64,000 nucleotides of DNA from an uncultured Lachnobacterium sp. (GTDB lineage Bacteria; Bacillota; Clostridia; Lachnospirales; Lachnospiraceae), in the NCBI GenBank assembly GCA_900550545.1, contig URSS01000003.1:1-64000 (forward strand), given 5' to 3'. Under the pieces are notes generated by a model. That model was given only the letters and a program-made list of their open reading frames with translations. It did not search any database and was not told the origin of the DNA. Of this stretch, positions 16,991-25,198 are shown one piece after another; position 1 is the stretch's first letter, and each line of letters begins with the position of its first letter. The position numbers were made by a program, and so were the translations under genes.

Positions 16991-17470
16991 ATGAAATGTG
17001 GAAAAACATTTGAAGAATTTGAAGCACTAAATGGAATTAGTGTAGAAGAGGTTTTATCTGTATTCGAAGCGGTTTCGCAGGCGTATCCGATGATTGTATC
17101 TGCCAATCTGACCAAGAATACGTATACCATGATCAAGGATGATGGTTTCTTAGCCGGAGATCTGCCGGCAAGCGGACGATTTGATGATCTGATCGATTTT
17201 GGTGTGGAGTTTATTCATCCGAATTATCAGAGTGTGTTTTTGGAGAATTTTTCCAGAGAAAGACTGTTGCGGCTGTTCGGACAGGGGAAGCGTGAGGTAT
17301 GTGCCAAGCTTTATCAGAAGGGGCGTGGCGATAAGTACCAATGGGTTACCTGCCATGTGATCCGGGTGCAGGACCGCAATGGAGATATCTGTGAGATCTG
17401 TATTAACAAGATTCTCGAAGACGCATATGCCAGCGGGCAGCCTTGTGTGAAACGGGGTGCGCCATATTAA
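16991..17470 (+). CDS. orphan PAS-like sensory domain protein
   Basis: A 159-aa soluble protein with no effector domain. Its core ('AYPMIVSANLTKNTYTMI' to the end) reads as a PAS-like fold. The segment 'FLENFSRERLLRLFGQGKR' (about 83-101) closely matches 'FMKNFEREHLLKRFSEGQT' in the EAL protein at 53275, where the same domain sits before GGDEF-EAL; family members usually occur as sensory modules of GGDEF/EAL proteins. The last ~20 residues are Cys/Gly-rich. It has its own promoter and a following terminator, so it is monocistronic. It may be a stand-alone ligand or protein-binding module, or a gene that lost its output domain. Function not known. Confidence 0.7.
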   Translation: MKCGKTFEEFEALNGISVEEVLSVFEAVSQAYPMIVSANLTKNTYTMIKDDGFLAGDLPASGRFDDLIDFGVEFIHPNYQSVFLENFSRERLLRLFGQGKREVCAKLYQKGRGDKYQWVTCHVIRVQDRNGDICEICINKILEDAYASGQPCVKRGAPY

Positions 17471-17512
17471 AGGTGGCATTTGAAAAATGTCACGCAAGAC
17501 AAAGACGTCTGA

Positions 17513-17556
17513 TGGCCCAGACATGAGAAGGGGTGCTTTCTTGTGTCTGGGCATTT
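17513..17556 (+). terminator. terminator after PAS-like gene
   Basis: TGGCCCAGACA paired with TGTCTGGGCA, extended by an imperfect inner stem, followed by TTTT. Confidence 0.75.
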
Positions 17557-17589
17557 TCGTGCTATTTAGGAAAGAAAAAGGAGAACGGT

Positions 17590-18504
17590 ATGCAGTTTTA
17601 TTTAGCGCCTCTTGAGGGGGTAACCGGATATATTGTGCGCAATGCATTTGCACATCACTTCCCGTATATTGATAAATTTTTTACACCATTTTTCCCGGCA
17701 GCCAAGCGGATGAATAAAAAAATAATCCGGGATCTCATTCCGGAAAACAATCCGGGAATCAAACTGGTACCACAGTTGATGGTAAATGATGCAAAAGACA
17801 TGGAAATGATGGGAAAGCAGCTGCAGGATATGGGATTTGAGAGTGTGAATCTAAACTGCGGTTGTCCATCGGGAACCGTGGTGTCAAAGAAAAAAGGTGC
17901 AGGGATTCTCGGAGATCCGGTGGCTTTGGATCGTTTTCTTGACGAGACGTTTCGGGTGTGTCCGCTTAAAATTTCTATCAAGACACGTATCGGTGTAGAG
18001 TTTCCGACGGAATGGGAGGATATCTGCAAGGTTTATGAAAAATATCCCTTGGAAGAGTTGATCATTCATCCGCGCGTGCGGACGGATTTTTATAAAAATA
18101 CTCCGCATATGGAAGCTTTTGCGTATGCCGTGGACAGACTTCCTATGCCATTGTGCTATAATGGTGACATCAATACCGTGGAAGATTATCAGGCGTTCAC
18201 AAAGCGTTTCCCACAGACAGACCGGATAATGATCGGGCGAGGGCTTCTTGCAAACCCTGGCCTGGCTGGAGAAATTCAGGGGCATGACAGAGCAGACAAA
18301 AAGCAGATCAAAGCATTCCATAATGAAATCGTGGATGGCTATACGGAGATTTTTTCGGGTGACAGGGATGTGGTTGGTCATATGAAAGAAATCTGGTTTT
18401 ATCTGATCCGGTTTTTCCCAGACAAGGCAAAATGTTTAAAACAGATACAAAAATGTCAGTCGATGCCGGAGTACCGACTGATTGTACAACAAATATTATC
18501 ATAG
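17590..18504 (+). CDS. tRNA-dihydrouridine synthase
   Basis: Dus-family flavoenzyme, 304 aa, reducing uridines in tRNA D-loops to dihydrouridine with FMN and NADPH. It starts with 'YLAPLEGVTGYIVRN', the TIM-barrel FMN site of the family. The catalytic cysteine is Cys92 in 'LNCGCPSGTVVSKKKGAGIL'; 'KTRIG' and 'CYNGDINTVEDY' and 'IMIGRGLLANP' complete the FMN-binding loops. ATG 17590 follows AGGAGAACGGT; the longer reading from 17533 overlaps the terminator. The C-terminal helical domain is shorter than in DusB. It sits alone between terminator and thyA. Which uridine it modifies cannot be read from sequence. Confidence 0.92.
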   Translation: MQFYLAPLEGVTGYIVRNAFAHHFPYIDKFFTPFFPAAKRMNKKIIRDLIPENNPGIKLVPQLMVNDAKDMEMMGKQLQDMGFESVNLNCGCPSGTVVSKKKGAGILGDPVALDRFLDETFRVCPLKISIKTRIGVEFPTEWEDICKVYEKYPLEELIIHPRVRTDFYKNTPHMEAFAYAVDRLPMPLCYNGDINTVEDYQAFTKRFPQTDRIMIGRGLLANPGLAGEIQGHDRADKKQIKAFHNEIVDGYTEIFSGDRDVVGHMKEIWFYLIRFFPDKAKCLKQIQKCQSMPEYRLIVQQILS

Positions 18505-18565
18505 ACTTTTTTGTGAAAATTCGCTAGAATAGAGATTATGTAAAAAAGAAAGAAGAGGGACTTTC

Positions 18566-19414
18566 ATGAGTTTGGCAGATAAAATCTTTGTAGACATGTG
18601 TAATGATATCTTAGATAATGGTACCAGCACAGAAGGAGAACTGGTCCGCCCGCACTGGGAGGATGGATCAAGTGCATATACCATCAAGAAATTCGGTGTG
18701 GTAAACCGATACGATTTATCAAAAGAATTTCCGGCAATCACCCTGCGTAAGACGGCCATCAAGACCTGTACCGAGGAGATGTTGTGGATCTGGCAGCGCA
18801 AATCCAACAATATTCATGATTTAAAAAGTACTGTGTGGGATGAATGGGCGGATGAAAATGGTTCCATCGGTAAAGCCTATGGCTATCAGCTTGGTGTGAA
18901 GCATCAGTACAAAGAAGGCATGATGGATCAGGTGGATCGTGTCATCTATGATTTAAAGCACAATCCATTCAGCAGAAGAATTTTGACGAATATTTATGTG
19001 CATGCCGATTTGCATGAGATGAATTTATATCCGTGTGCATACAGCATGACTTTTAACGTGACACAGAAAAAGGGAGACGACAAACTGACCTTGAACGCTG
19101 TATTAAATCAGCGTTCACAGGATGTCCTTACTGCGAACAACTGGAATGTATGCCAGTATGCGGTGCTGATGCATATGCTTGCACAGGTATGTGACATGCG
19201 TGTCGGGGAACTGGTACACGTGATTGCAGATGCGCACATTTATGACCGGCATGTTGACCTTGTGCGCGAGCTGATTCAAAGAGAGCAGCATCCGGCACCG
19301 AAGTTTTCATTAAATCCGGATGTCAAGGATTTTTATCAGTTTACGACAGATGATATTACGATTACAGATTATGTGACCGGTCCACAGATTAAAAATATTC
19401 CGGTTGCAATATAG
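18566..19414 (+). CDS. thyA: Thymidylate synthase
   Basis: ThyA, 282 aa, methylating dUMP to dTMP with methylene-tetrahydrofolate and producing dihydrofolate. The nucleophile is Cys157 in 'LYPCAYSMTFNV'; classical enzymes read 'PCHxxxQF', so His is replaced by Ala and Gln-Phe by Thr-Phe. The dUMP-binding segments 'LNQRSQDVLTANNWNVCQYAVL' and 'HIYDRHVDLV' are well kept, so activity is likely. AGAGGGA precedes the ATG. DHFR follows after 12 bp, the expected partner that recycles dihydrofolate. The odd active-site neighbourhood marks a divergent clostridial branch. Confidence 0.92.
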   Translation: MSLADKIFVDMCNDILDNGTSTEGELVRPHWEDGSSAYTIKKFGVVNRYDLSKEFPAITLRKTAIKTCTEEMLWIWQRKSNNIHDLKSTVWDEWADENGSIGKAYGYQLGVKHQYKEGMMDQVDRVIYDLKHNPFSRRILTNIYVHADLHEMNLYPCAYSMTFNVTQKKGDDKLTLNAVLNQRSQDVLTANNWNVCQYAVLMHMLAQVCDMRVGELVHVIADAHIYDRHVDLVRELIQREQHPAPKFSLNPDVKDFYQFTTDDITITDYVTGPQIKNIPVAI

Positions 19415-19426
19415 GAGGCAGACGAG

Positions 19427-19915
19427 ATGAATCTTATTGCAGCAGTTGACAAGAACTGGGCGATCGGCAAAAATAACGAGTTGCTGGTGCGTATCCCGAT
19501 GGACCAGAAGTTTTTCCGTGAGACAACGACGGGAAAAGTCGTAGTGATGGGAAGAAAAACACTGGAGAGTTTTCCGAACGGACTTCCACTCAAAAACCGA
19601 ACGAACATTGTGCTTACCCACAATCCAAATTATAAAGTGAATGATGCCATTATCGTACATTCCCTGGATGAACTTCATGAGGAATTAAAGAAATATAACA
19701 GTGAGGATGTATATGTCATCGGAGGCGAAAAAATATATGAGCAGCTTCTTGATGAGTGCGATGTGGCACACATCACAAAGATTGATTATGCATACGATGC
19801 AGATGCATATTTTCCGAATTTGGACGAAAAGCCGGAGTGGGAGATTACGGCTGACAGCGATGAGCAGACGTATTTTGATTTAGAATTTTATTTCTATAAG
19901 TACGAAAGAAGATAA
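19427..19915 (+). CDS. folA: Dihydrofolate reductase
   Basis: DHFR, 162 aa, NADPH-dependent reduction of dihydrofolate, paired with thyA upstream. The N-terminus 'MNLIAAVDKNWAIGKNNELL' is the standard folate-site strand and Met20-like loop. The acidic folate-binding residue is the Asp in 'IPMDQKFF', the NADPH motif 'VVVMGRKTLESFP' is intact, and 'DVYVIGGEKIYEQLLDECD' is the second cofactor segment. AGGAGG lies before the ATG. The stop is 1 bp before the next ATG, so the AEC permease is probably translated from the same message. Confidence 0.96.
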   Translation: MNLIAAVDKNWAIGKNNELLVRIPMDQKFFRETTTGKVVVMGRKTLESFPNGLPLKNRTNIVLTHNPNYKVNDAIIVHSLDELHEELKKYNSEDVYVIGGEKIYEQLLDECDVAHITKIDYAYDADAYFPNLDEKPEWEITADSDEQTYFDLEFYFYKYERR

Positions 19916-19916
19916 C

Positions 19917-20867
19917 ATGAGTGATTTTATATTTAGTATCAGCGTAACATTTCCGATTTTTCTGGTGATGGTGATTGGATGGGTACTCCATCAGATTGGA
20001 ATGCTGGATGAGCATTTCGTCACCGTGGCCAATAAATTTAATTTCCGCGTGACCCTGCCGTTTATGCTGTTTCGCGATATTGCGGCAGTCGATATCCGGG
20101 AAGTATTTGATTTGAAATTTGTTTTGTTCTGTGCCCTCGTAAGTACTATGTGCTTCTGGATAATCTGGGGACTGACGAAAGTTTTTCTGAAAGACAAAAC
20201 GATGCGTGGTGCTTTTGTCCAGGCATCCTTCCGAAGCAGTGCAGCAGTCATGGGGCTGGCTTTTATCAGTAATATTTATGGTTCCTCTGCGATGGGGCCG
20301 CTTATGATTATCGGTGCGGTGCCGTTGTATAATGTTTATTCGGTCATTGTGCTTACATTTGAGGCAAACGATGATGGAGCGGATAAGAATACCGGAAAGA
20401 TCAAAGAAGCATGTGTCAATATTGCAAAGAACCCGATTATCATTTCCATTGTACTGGGATTGATCGCAGCGTTACTTGGTGTTCATTTCCCGGTTATTGT
20501 GGATAAGACAATCAACTCTGTGGCGCAGCTTGCCACGCCTCTGGCACTGATTGTGTTAGGAGCTGGTTTTGAAGGACGAAAAGCCCTTGCAAAAATCAAA
20601 CCGACGCTCTGGGCGGCATCGATTAAACTATTTTTCCAGCCTCTGGTATTTTTACCATTGGCGGCAGTCTTGGGCTTTAGCGGGGAGAAGATGGTAGCAA
20701 TTCTGATCATGCTGGCATCTCCGACGACACCAAGTTGCTATATTATGGCAAAAAATATGAAGAATGATGGAATACTGACCGCAAGTGTGATCGTGGCAAC
20801 GACACTTCTGGCAGCGTTTACATTGACATTCTGGATTTTTATACTTCGAAGATTTGGACTGATTTAG
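19917..20867 (+). CDS. AEC-family membrane transporter
   Basis: A 316-aa auxin-efflux-carrier-type permease with about ten hydrophobic helices in two five-helix halves. Helix-break motifs typical of the family occur near 'SFRSSAAVMGLAF' and 'LASPTTPSCYIMAKNM'. The AEC family exports or imports organic acids such as malate or auxin-like compounds; the substrate here is unknown. Its start follows the folA stop directly, and ilvB begins 15 bp after its stop. A link to branched-chain keto acids is possible from the neighbour but is only context. Confidence 0.85.
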   Translation: MSDFIFSISVTFPIFLVMVIGWVLHQIGMLDEHFVTVANKFNFRVTLPFMLFRDIAAVDIREVFDLKFVLFCALVSTMCFWIIWGLTKVFLKDKTMRGAFVQASFRSSAAVMGLAFISNIYGSSAMGPLMIIGAVPLYNVYSVIVLTFEANDDGADKNTGKIKEACVNIAKNPIIISIVLGLIAALLGVHFPVIVDKTINSVAQLATPLALIVLGAGFEGRKALAKIKPTLWAASIKLFFQPLVFLPLAAVLGFSGEKMVAILIMLASPTTPSCYIMAKNMKNDGILTASVIVATTLLAAFTLTFWIFILRRFGLI

Positions 20868-20882
20868 GAGGAAATACATATT

Positions 20883-22604
20883 ATGGATATCACAGGTAGA
20901 AAATTATTCGTAAAGGCTCTGCAGGAAGAGGGCGTAGATACCATATTCGGGTATCCGGGTGGAACCGTTACAGATTTGTTTGATGAATTATATAAGACAG
21001 ATTTCATTGATCTGGTATTGCCGCGCCATGAGCAGGGATTGATTCATGAGGCAGAAGGTTATGCAAAATCAACAGGAAAAGTCGGAGTTTGTCTTGTGAC
21101 GAGCGGACCTGGGGCAACAAATATTGTGACTGGTCTTGCGGATGCACATTATGACAGCATTCCGCTTGTGTGTTTCACCGGACAGGTACCACTTGGACTG
21201 ATTGGAAACGATGCATTCCAGGAAGTGGACATTGTTGGAATGACGCGAAGTATCACAAAGTATGGTGTTACCGTACGAAATCGTGAGGACCTTGGAAAAA
21301 TCATCAAGATGGCTTTTTATATTGCAAAGACAGGAAAGCCGGGACCGGTTCTGATTGATATTCCAAAAGATATTCAGACTGCATCCGGCTCTGCCGTTTA
21401 TCCGGATCACGTGGATATCCGTGGCTATAAGCCAATCAACAGTGTACATGTGGGACAGTTGAAACGTGCGTATAAACTTTTAAAGTCTGCCAAGAAACCG
21501 CTGATTCTTGCAGGTGGCGGTGTGAATATTGCACATGCGAACAAACTGCTGCAGGAGTTTGTGGAAAAGGAAAATGTACCGGTTGTTACAACCATTATGG
21601 GAAAAGGCGCGATTCCTACCACGCACCCACTGTATATCGGCAACTGTGGAATGCATGGAAAATATGCGGCGAATATTGCAGTTACAGAGTGTGATGTGTT
21701 GTTTTCCATTGGAACCCGTTTTAACGATCGTATTACCGGTGATCTGAATGAGTTTGCACCGCATGCAAAGATTGTACATATTGATGTGGATACCGCTTCC
21801 ATTTCCCGTAACGTAGTCGTTGATGTACCGGTCGTATCGGATGCAAAGACTGCGCTTGAGAAACTGATTGAGTGGGCGGAGCCAAAGAAGACTGAAAAGT
21901 GGTTGGCGCAGATCAGACAGTGGGATGAAGAAAATCCATTGGCGATGTGCAGGGATCGTGGATTAAGTCCGCAGATGATCATGGAACACATTAATAAAGA
22001 ATTTCCACACAGCATTTATGTTACTGATGTCGGACAGCACCAGATGTGGGCAACACAGTACCTGGAATTAGATGAGGAGAGCCAGCTGATCACTTCCGGT
22101 GGACTTGGAACGATGGGCTTTGGTTTCCCGGCTGCAATCGGTGCCAAGATTGCAAACCGTGACAAAGATGTTGTACTTGTGACTGGAGATGGCGGCTTCC
22201 AGATGAATATTCAGGAGATGGCGACTGCGGTAACACAGGGAACGAACATTACAATCTGTCTTTTGAACAATTATTATCTTGGTATGGTGCGCCAGATGCA
22301 GGAGCTGTTTTACGGAAAACGTTATAGTGCGACTTGTCTGAGAAAACGTCCGGGATGTCCGAATGACTGTAAGGGACCGAATGAGACATGCCCGAAATAC
22401 ACACCGGATTTTGTAAAACTTGCAGAAAGTTACGGGGCATATGGCATCCGTGTGGAGAATGAGGCAGATATTGATGCGGCTTTTGAGGAAGCAAAAAAGC
22501 ATAAAGATGCACCGACCATCATTGAATTTATGATTGCAACAGATCAATTGGTACTTCCGATGGTAAAAAGCGGAAATCCTATGAGCGAAATGATCTTAAA
22601 ATAG
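20883..22604 (+). CDS. ilvB: Acetolactate synthase large subunit
   Basis: Large catalytic subunit of acetohydroxyacid synthase, 573 aa, first common step of valine, leucine and isoleucine synthesis. ThDP features are present: the catalytic Glu in 'LPRHEQGLIHEAEGYA', and 'GDGGFQMNIQEMATAV...LLNNYYLGMVRQ' for the Mg-ThDP site. The domain order (PYR, FAD-binding middle, PP) is normal. An insertion after 'LFYGKRYSAT' carries four cysteines, Cys485, Cys492, Cys496 and Cys503 (C-x6-C-x3-C-x6-C), which the classical Escherichia coli enzyme does not have. AGGAGG precedes the ATG. The regulatory subunit gene follows after 13 bp. Confidence 0.96.
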   Translation: MDITGRKLFVKALQEEGVDTIFGYPGGTVTDLFDELYKTDFIDLVLPRHEQGLIHEAEGYAKSTGKVGVCLVTSGPGATNIVTGLADAHYDSIPLVCFTGQVPLGLIGNDAFQEVDIVGMTRSITKYGVTVRNREDLGKIIKMAFYIAKTGKPGPVLIDIPKDIQTASGSAVYPDHVDIRGYKPINSVHVGQLKRAYKLLKSAKKPLILAGGGVNIAHANKLLQEFVEKENVPVVTTIMGKGAIPTTHPLYIGNCGMHGKYAANIAVTECDVLFSIGTRFNDRITGDLNEFAPHAKIVHIDVDTASISRNVVVDVPVVSDAKTALEKLIEWAEPKKTEKWLAQIRQWDEENPLAMCRDRGLSPQMIMEHINKEFPHSIYVTDVGQHQMWATQYLELDEESQLITSGGLGTMGFGFPAAIGAKIANRDKDVVLVTGDGGFQMNIQEMATAVTQGTNITICLLNNYYLGMVRQMQELFYGKRYSATCLRKRPGCPNDCKGPNETCPKYTPDFVKLAESYGAYGIRVENEADIDAAFEEAKKHKDAPTIIEFMIATDQLVLPMVKSGNPMSEMILK

Positions 22605-22617
22605 AGGAGGGGAAAAT

Positions 22618-23124
22618 ATGTCTGAGATGAAAAAGCGCTGGATCGCGTTATATGTAGAAAACCAGGTAGGTGTATTGGCAAAAGTTTCCGGACTTTTTTC
22701 CGGAAAATCCTATAATTTACAGTCACTGACCGTAGGAACAACCGAAGATGAAAGTGTTTCCCGTATGACGATCAGTGTTGCAAGCGATGATATTACGTTT
22801 GAGCAGATCAAAAAACAGTTAAACCGTATGGTGGAAGTTATTAAAGTCATTGATCTGACGGATGTACCGCTTCGTCTGAAGGAATTGATGTTTGTTAAAA
22901 TCATGGATATCAATGAAACACAGATGACGGAGGTATTCCAGATTGCACAGGCGATGCGTGTGGATGTGGTGGATATCGGTGTGCACAGTGTTATGCTTGA
23001 GTGCAGAAGAACCGAACAGAAACATGATGATCTGATTGCCATATTAAAAAAGAAATTTAAAAATATCTCGGTTGTGCGAGGTGGATCAGTAGCAATTGAA
23101 TCTATCAGCACAGAGTGCAGATAG
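22618..23124 (+). CDS. ilvN: Acetolactate synthase small subunit
   Basis: Regulatory subunit, 168 aa, which activates the large subunit and confers valine feedback. The N-terminal ACT domain reads 'WIALYVENQVGVLAKVSGLFSGKSYNLQSLTVG', followed by the C-terminal ACT-like domain. AGGAGGGG lies before the ATG. A strong terminator follows, ending a possible thyA-folA-AEC-ilvBN transcription unit. Could equally be named ilvH; sequence does not discriminate. Confidence 0.95.
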   Translation: MSEMKKRWIALYVENQVGVLAKVSGLFSGKSYNLQSLTVGTTEDESVSRMTISVASDDITFEQIKKQLNRMVEVIKVIDLTDVPLRLKELMFVKIMDINETQMTEVFQIAQAMRVDVVDIGVHSVMLECRRTEQKHDDLIAILKKKFKNISVVRGGSVAIESISTECR

Positions 23125-23135
23125 TAAAATAAACA

Positions 23136-23183
23136 GAAAAGAAAAAGAGATGGTTGCAATCGCAATCGTCTCTTTTTCTTTTC
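23136..23183 (+). terminator. terminator after ilvN
   Basis: A 15-bp perfect stem, GAAAAGAAAAAGAGA pairing with TCTCTTTTTCTTTTC, around an 18-nt loop. A-rich on the left and T-rich on the right, so it can work for both strands. Confidence 0.85.
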
Positions 23184-23222
23184 ATGTGAAAGTATGCATC
23201 AAGCGCACCGTTTATTTGGATA

Positions 23223-23732
23223 TTATCGTGCAACTGCCTCGATGATTTCTCCGACATACATTACATGCATATTGTGGTCACTGTACCATTTTGGCATGAT
23301 CTGTGGATCGATGAAGGAATCTTCTGTAATCGGAACAGCGGCCATCTTGCGGCAAAGAAGAACGAGATTTGCCTCATCCGGATAAGGAATATTGTGGCGG
23401 AATGCCGGTGTCAGACCGGCACCTTTGAATTTGTCATCAACATTGCGGCCACTTTCTTTTCCGCAATAGCTCAATGCATCACGGTACTTCTCATCAAAGA
23501 AAGACATGGAGAAAAATTCTCCGTTATCAATAAATTCTTTTGTGTAGCGGCTGTCACGGATAAAGATGTAGACAACATTTTTGCCCCAGAGAACGCCGAC
23601 ACCGCCCCAGCTGACGGTCATGGTGTTGCATTTGTTTTTGTCTCCTGCGGAAATCAAAGCCCATTCTTTTCCGATTTTGGTAAATGGGTTCATATTTAAC
23701 ATGTCGATTGGATATGGTTGAAATGTATGCAT
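23223..23732 (-). CDS. flavin reductase-like FMN-binding protein
   Basis: A 169-aa FMN-binding split-barrel protein of the flavin reductase/flavoredoxin family. The FMN-binding core is 'ALISAGDKNKCNTMTVSWGG' to 'NVVYIFIRDSRYTKEFI', followed by 'FFSMSFFDEKYRDALSYCGKESGRN'. The start at 23732 has a perfect AAGGAGG 8 bp upstream; the longer reading to 23756 has none. It is monocistronic, reads away from the SpoIID-like gene, and shares the ilvN terminator region from the other side. The electron donor and physiological substrate are unknown. Confidence 0.88.
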   Translation of the reverse strand: MHTFQPYPIDMLNMNPFTKIGKEWALISAGDKNKCNTMTVSWGGVGVLWGKNVVYIFIRDSRYTKEFIDNGEFFSMSFFDEKYRDALSYCGKESGRNVDDKFKGAGLTPAFRHNIPYPDEANLVLLCRKMAAVPITEDSFIDPQIMPKWYSDHNMHVMYVGEIIEAVAR

Positions 23733-23770
23733 GAAAATCCTCCTTATATTTAACAATTTAATATATGTAT

Positions 23771-23800
23771 ATTATACCAAAGTTAAACTTATTTTTTCAA
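23771..23800 (-). promoter_or_regulatory. promoter of flavin reductase gene
   Basis: On the minus strand: TTGAAA (23800-23795), 18-bp spacer, TATAAT (23776-23771), about 40 nt before the start codon. Confidence 0.65.
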
Positions 23801-23857
23801 GTAACGCATTGTAGAAACTCTGCATACAATAGCATGAGAAAACATAAAGGGTCTTAT

Positions 23858-25117
23858 ATGGATCTGAATCAGAATGTAAATGAAAATGTGGACACAGGAA
23901 CCTTGAGCATTCATTTGACAAATGAATCGAACGGAACACCGGTACAGGGAGCAAAAATTTCCATATCTTATACGGGAAATCCGTCACAGACGATTGAGGA
24001 GGTGAGTGCGGATGATTCCGGAAATAGTGAAGAACTTACGCTTAATGCGCCTCCACTCGAATATTCTATGGAACCCTCGGAAGAGCAGCCGTATGCCGAA
24101 TATACGATTCGCGTGCAGGCCCCGGGATATCGGGATATTACGGTTTCGGCGATTAACGTCCTTCCTGGGGAAACGGCGATTCAAAATGTAAGGATGGAGA
24201 TGGAAGATGCACCGGGCGACCGAATCGATACGATTGTGATAGCTGCACACACACTGTATGCGGAGTATCCGCCGAAGATTCCGGAGGAAGAAATCAAGCC
24301 AATGAAAGAGAGCGGCGAGATTGTACTGAGCCGTGTGGTAATTCCGGAATATATTGTGGTACATGATGGTGCACCGGGCGATACTACCGCTTCGGATTAT
24401 TATGTCCGTTATCGGGATTACATTAAAAATGTCGCGTCGAGTGAAATTTATGCGACGTGGCCGGATGCCGCCATACGGGCAAATGTGCTGGCAATTATGT
24501 CATTTACGTTGAATCGTGTATACACGGAGTGGTATAGGGGAAAAGGTTATAATTTTACAATTACTTCGTCTACGGCTTATGATCACAAGTTTATATATGG
24601 AAGAAATTATTTCCAGAGCATTTCGCGGATTGTGGATGAGATGTTTGAAAATTATCTATCCAGGCCAAATGTGCGTCAACCGATACTCACTCAGTATTGT
24701 GACGGACAGCGCGTCAGCTGCCCGAACTGGATGTCGCAGTGGGGCAGTAAATATCTGGGGGATCAGGGATATTCTGCAATTGATATTCTGCGCAATTATT
24801 ATGGCAATGATATGTACATTAATACCGCACAGGGGATATCGGGGATTCCGGCTTCCTGGCCGGGATATAATCTGAGCATCGGATCAAGTGGAGAGAAAGT
24901 ACGGCAGTTGCAGGAACAGCTGCAGAGAATTTCGCAGGCATACCCTGCAATTCCTTCGATCACGGCAGATGGCATATACGGAAGCCGTACGAAGGAAGCT
25001 GTGGCAAAATTCCAGTCTGTGTTCGGTCTTCCGGCGACGGGCGTGGTCGATTATCCGACCTGGTACCGGATCTCGGATATCTATGTCGCGGTATCCCGTA
25101 TTGCCGAACTTCGCTGA
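23858..25117 (+). CDS. SpoIID-like and peptidoglycan-binding domain protein
   Basis: A 419-aa protein in three parts. Residues ~12-120 are a beta-sandwich of carboxypeptidase-regulatory/PEGA type ('GTPVQGAKISISYTG'). Residues ~180-330 resemble a SpoIID/LytB catalytic region ('YIKNVASSEIYATWPDAAIRANVLA' and 'CDGQRVSCPNWMSQWGSKYL'). Residues ~340-405 are a PG_binding_1 domain ('IGSSGEKVRQLQEQLQ' and 'GIYGSRTKEAVAKFQ'). There is no signal peptide or membrane span, so if it acts on peptidoglycan it may do so from the mother cell during sporulation or by cell lysis. ATG 23858 is chosen because AAAGGG lies 6 bp before it; ATG 23834 has no ribosome site. The catalytic assignment is tentative. Confidence 0.72.
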   Translation: MDLNQNVNENVDTGTLSIHLTNESNGTPVQGAKISISYTGNPSQTIEEVSADDSGNSEELTLNAPPLEYSMEPSEEQPYAEYTIRVQAPGYRDITVSAINVLPGETAIQNVRMEMEDAPGDRIDTIVIAAHTLYAEYPPKIPEEEIKPMKESGEIVLSRVVIPEYIVVHDGAPGDTTASDYYVRYRDYIKNVASSEIYATWPDAAIRANVLAIMSFTLNRVYTEWYRGKGYNFTITSSTAYDHKFIYGRNYFQSISRIVDEMFENYLSRPNVRQPILTQYCDGQRVSCPNWMSQWGSKYLGDQGYSAIDILRNYYGNDMYINTAQGISGIPASWPGYNLSIGSSGEKVRQLQEQLQRISQAYPAIPSITADGIYGSRTKEAVAKFQSVFGLPATGVVDYPTWYRISDIYVAVSRIAELR

Positions 25118-25198
25118 TTGTACAGCTAGACAATCCAAATACTTTGTGATTAAATAGAAAACAGCAAATTTATCAAATTACATGATAGAGGAAGTACA

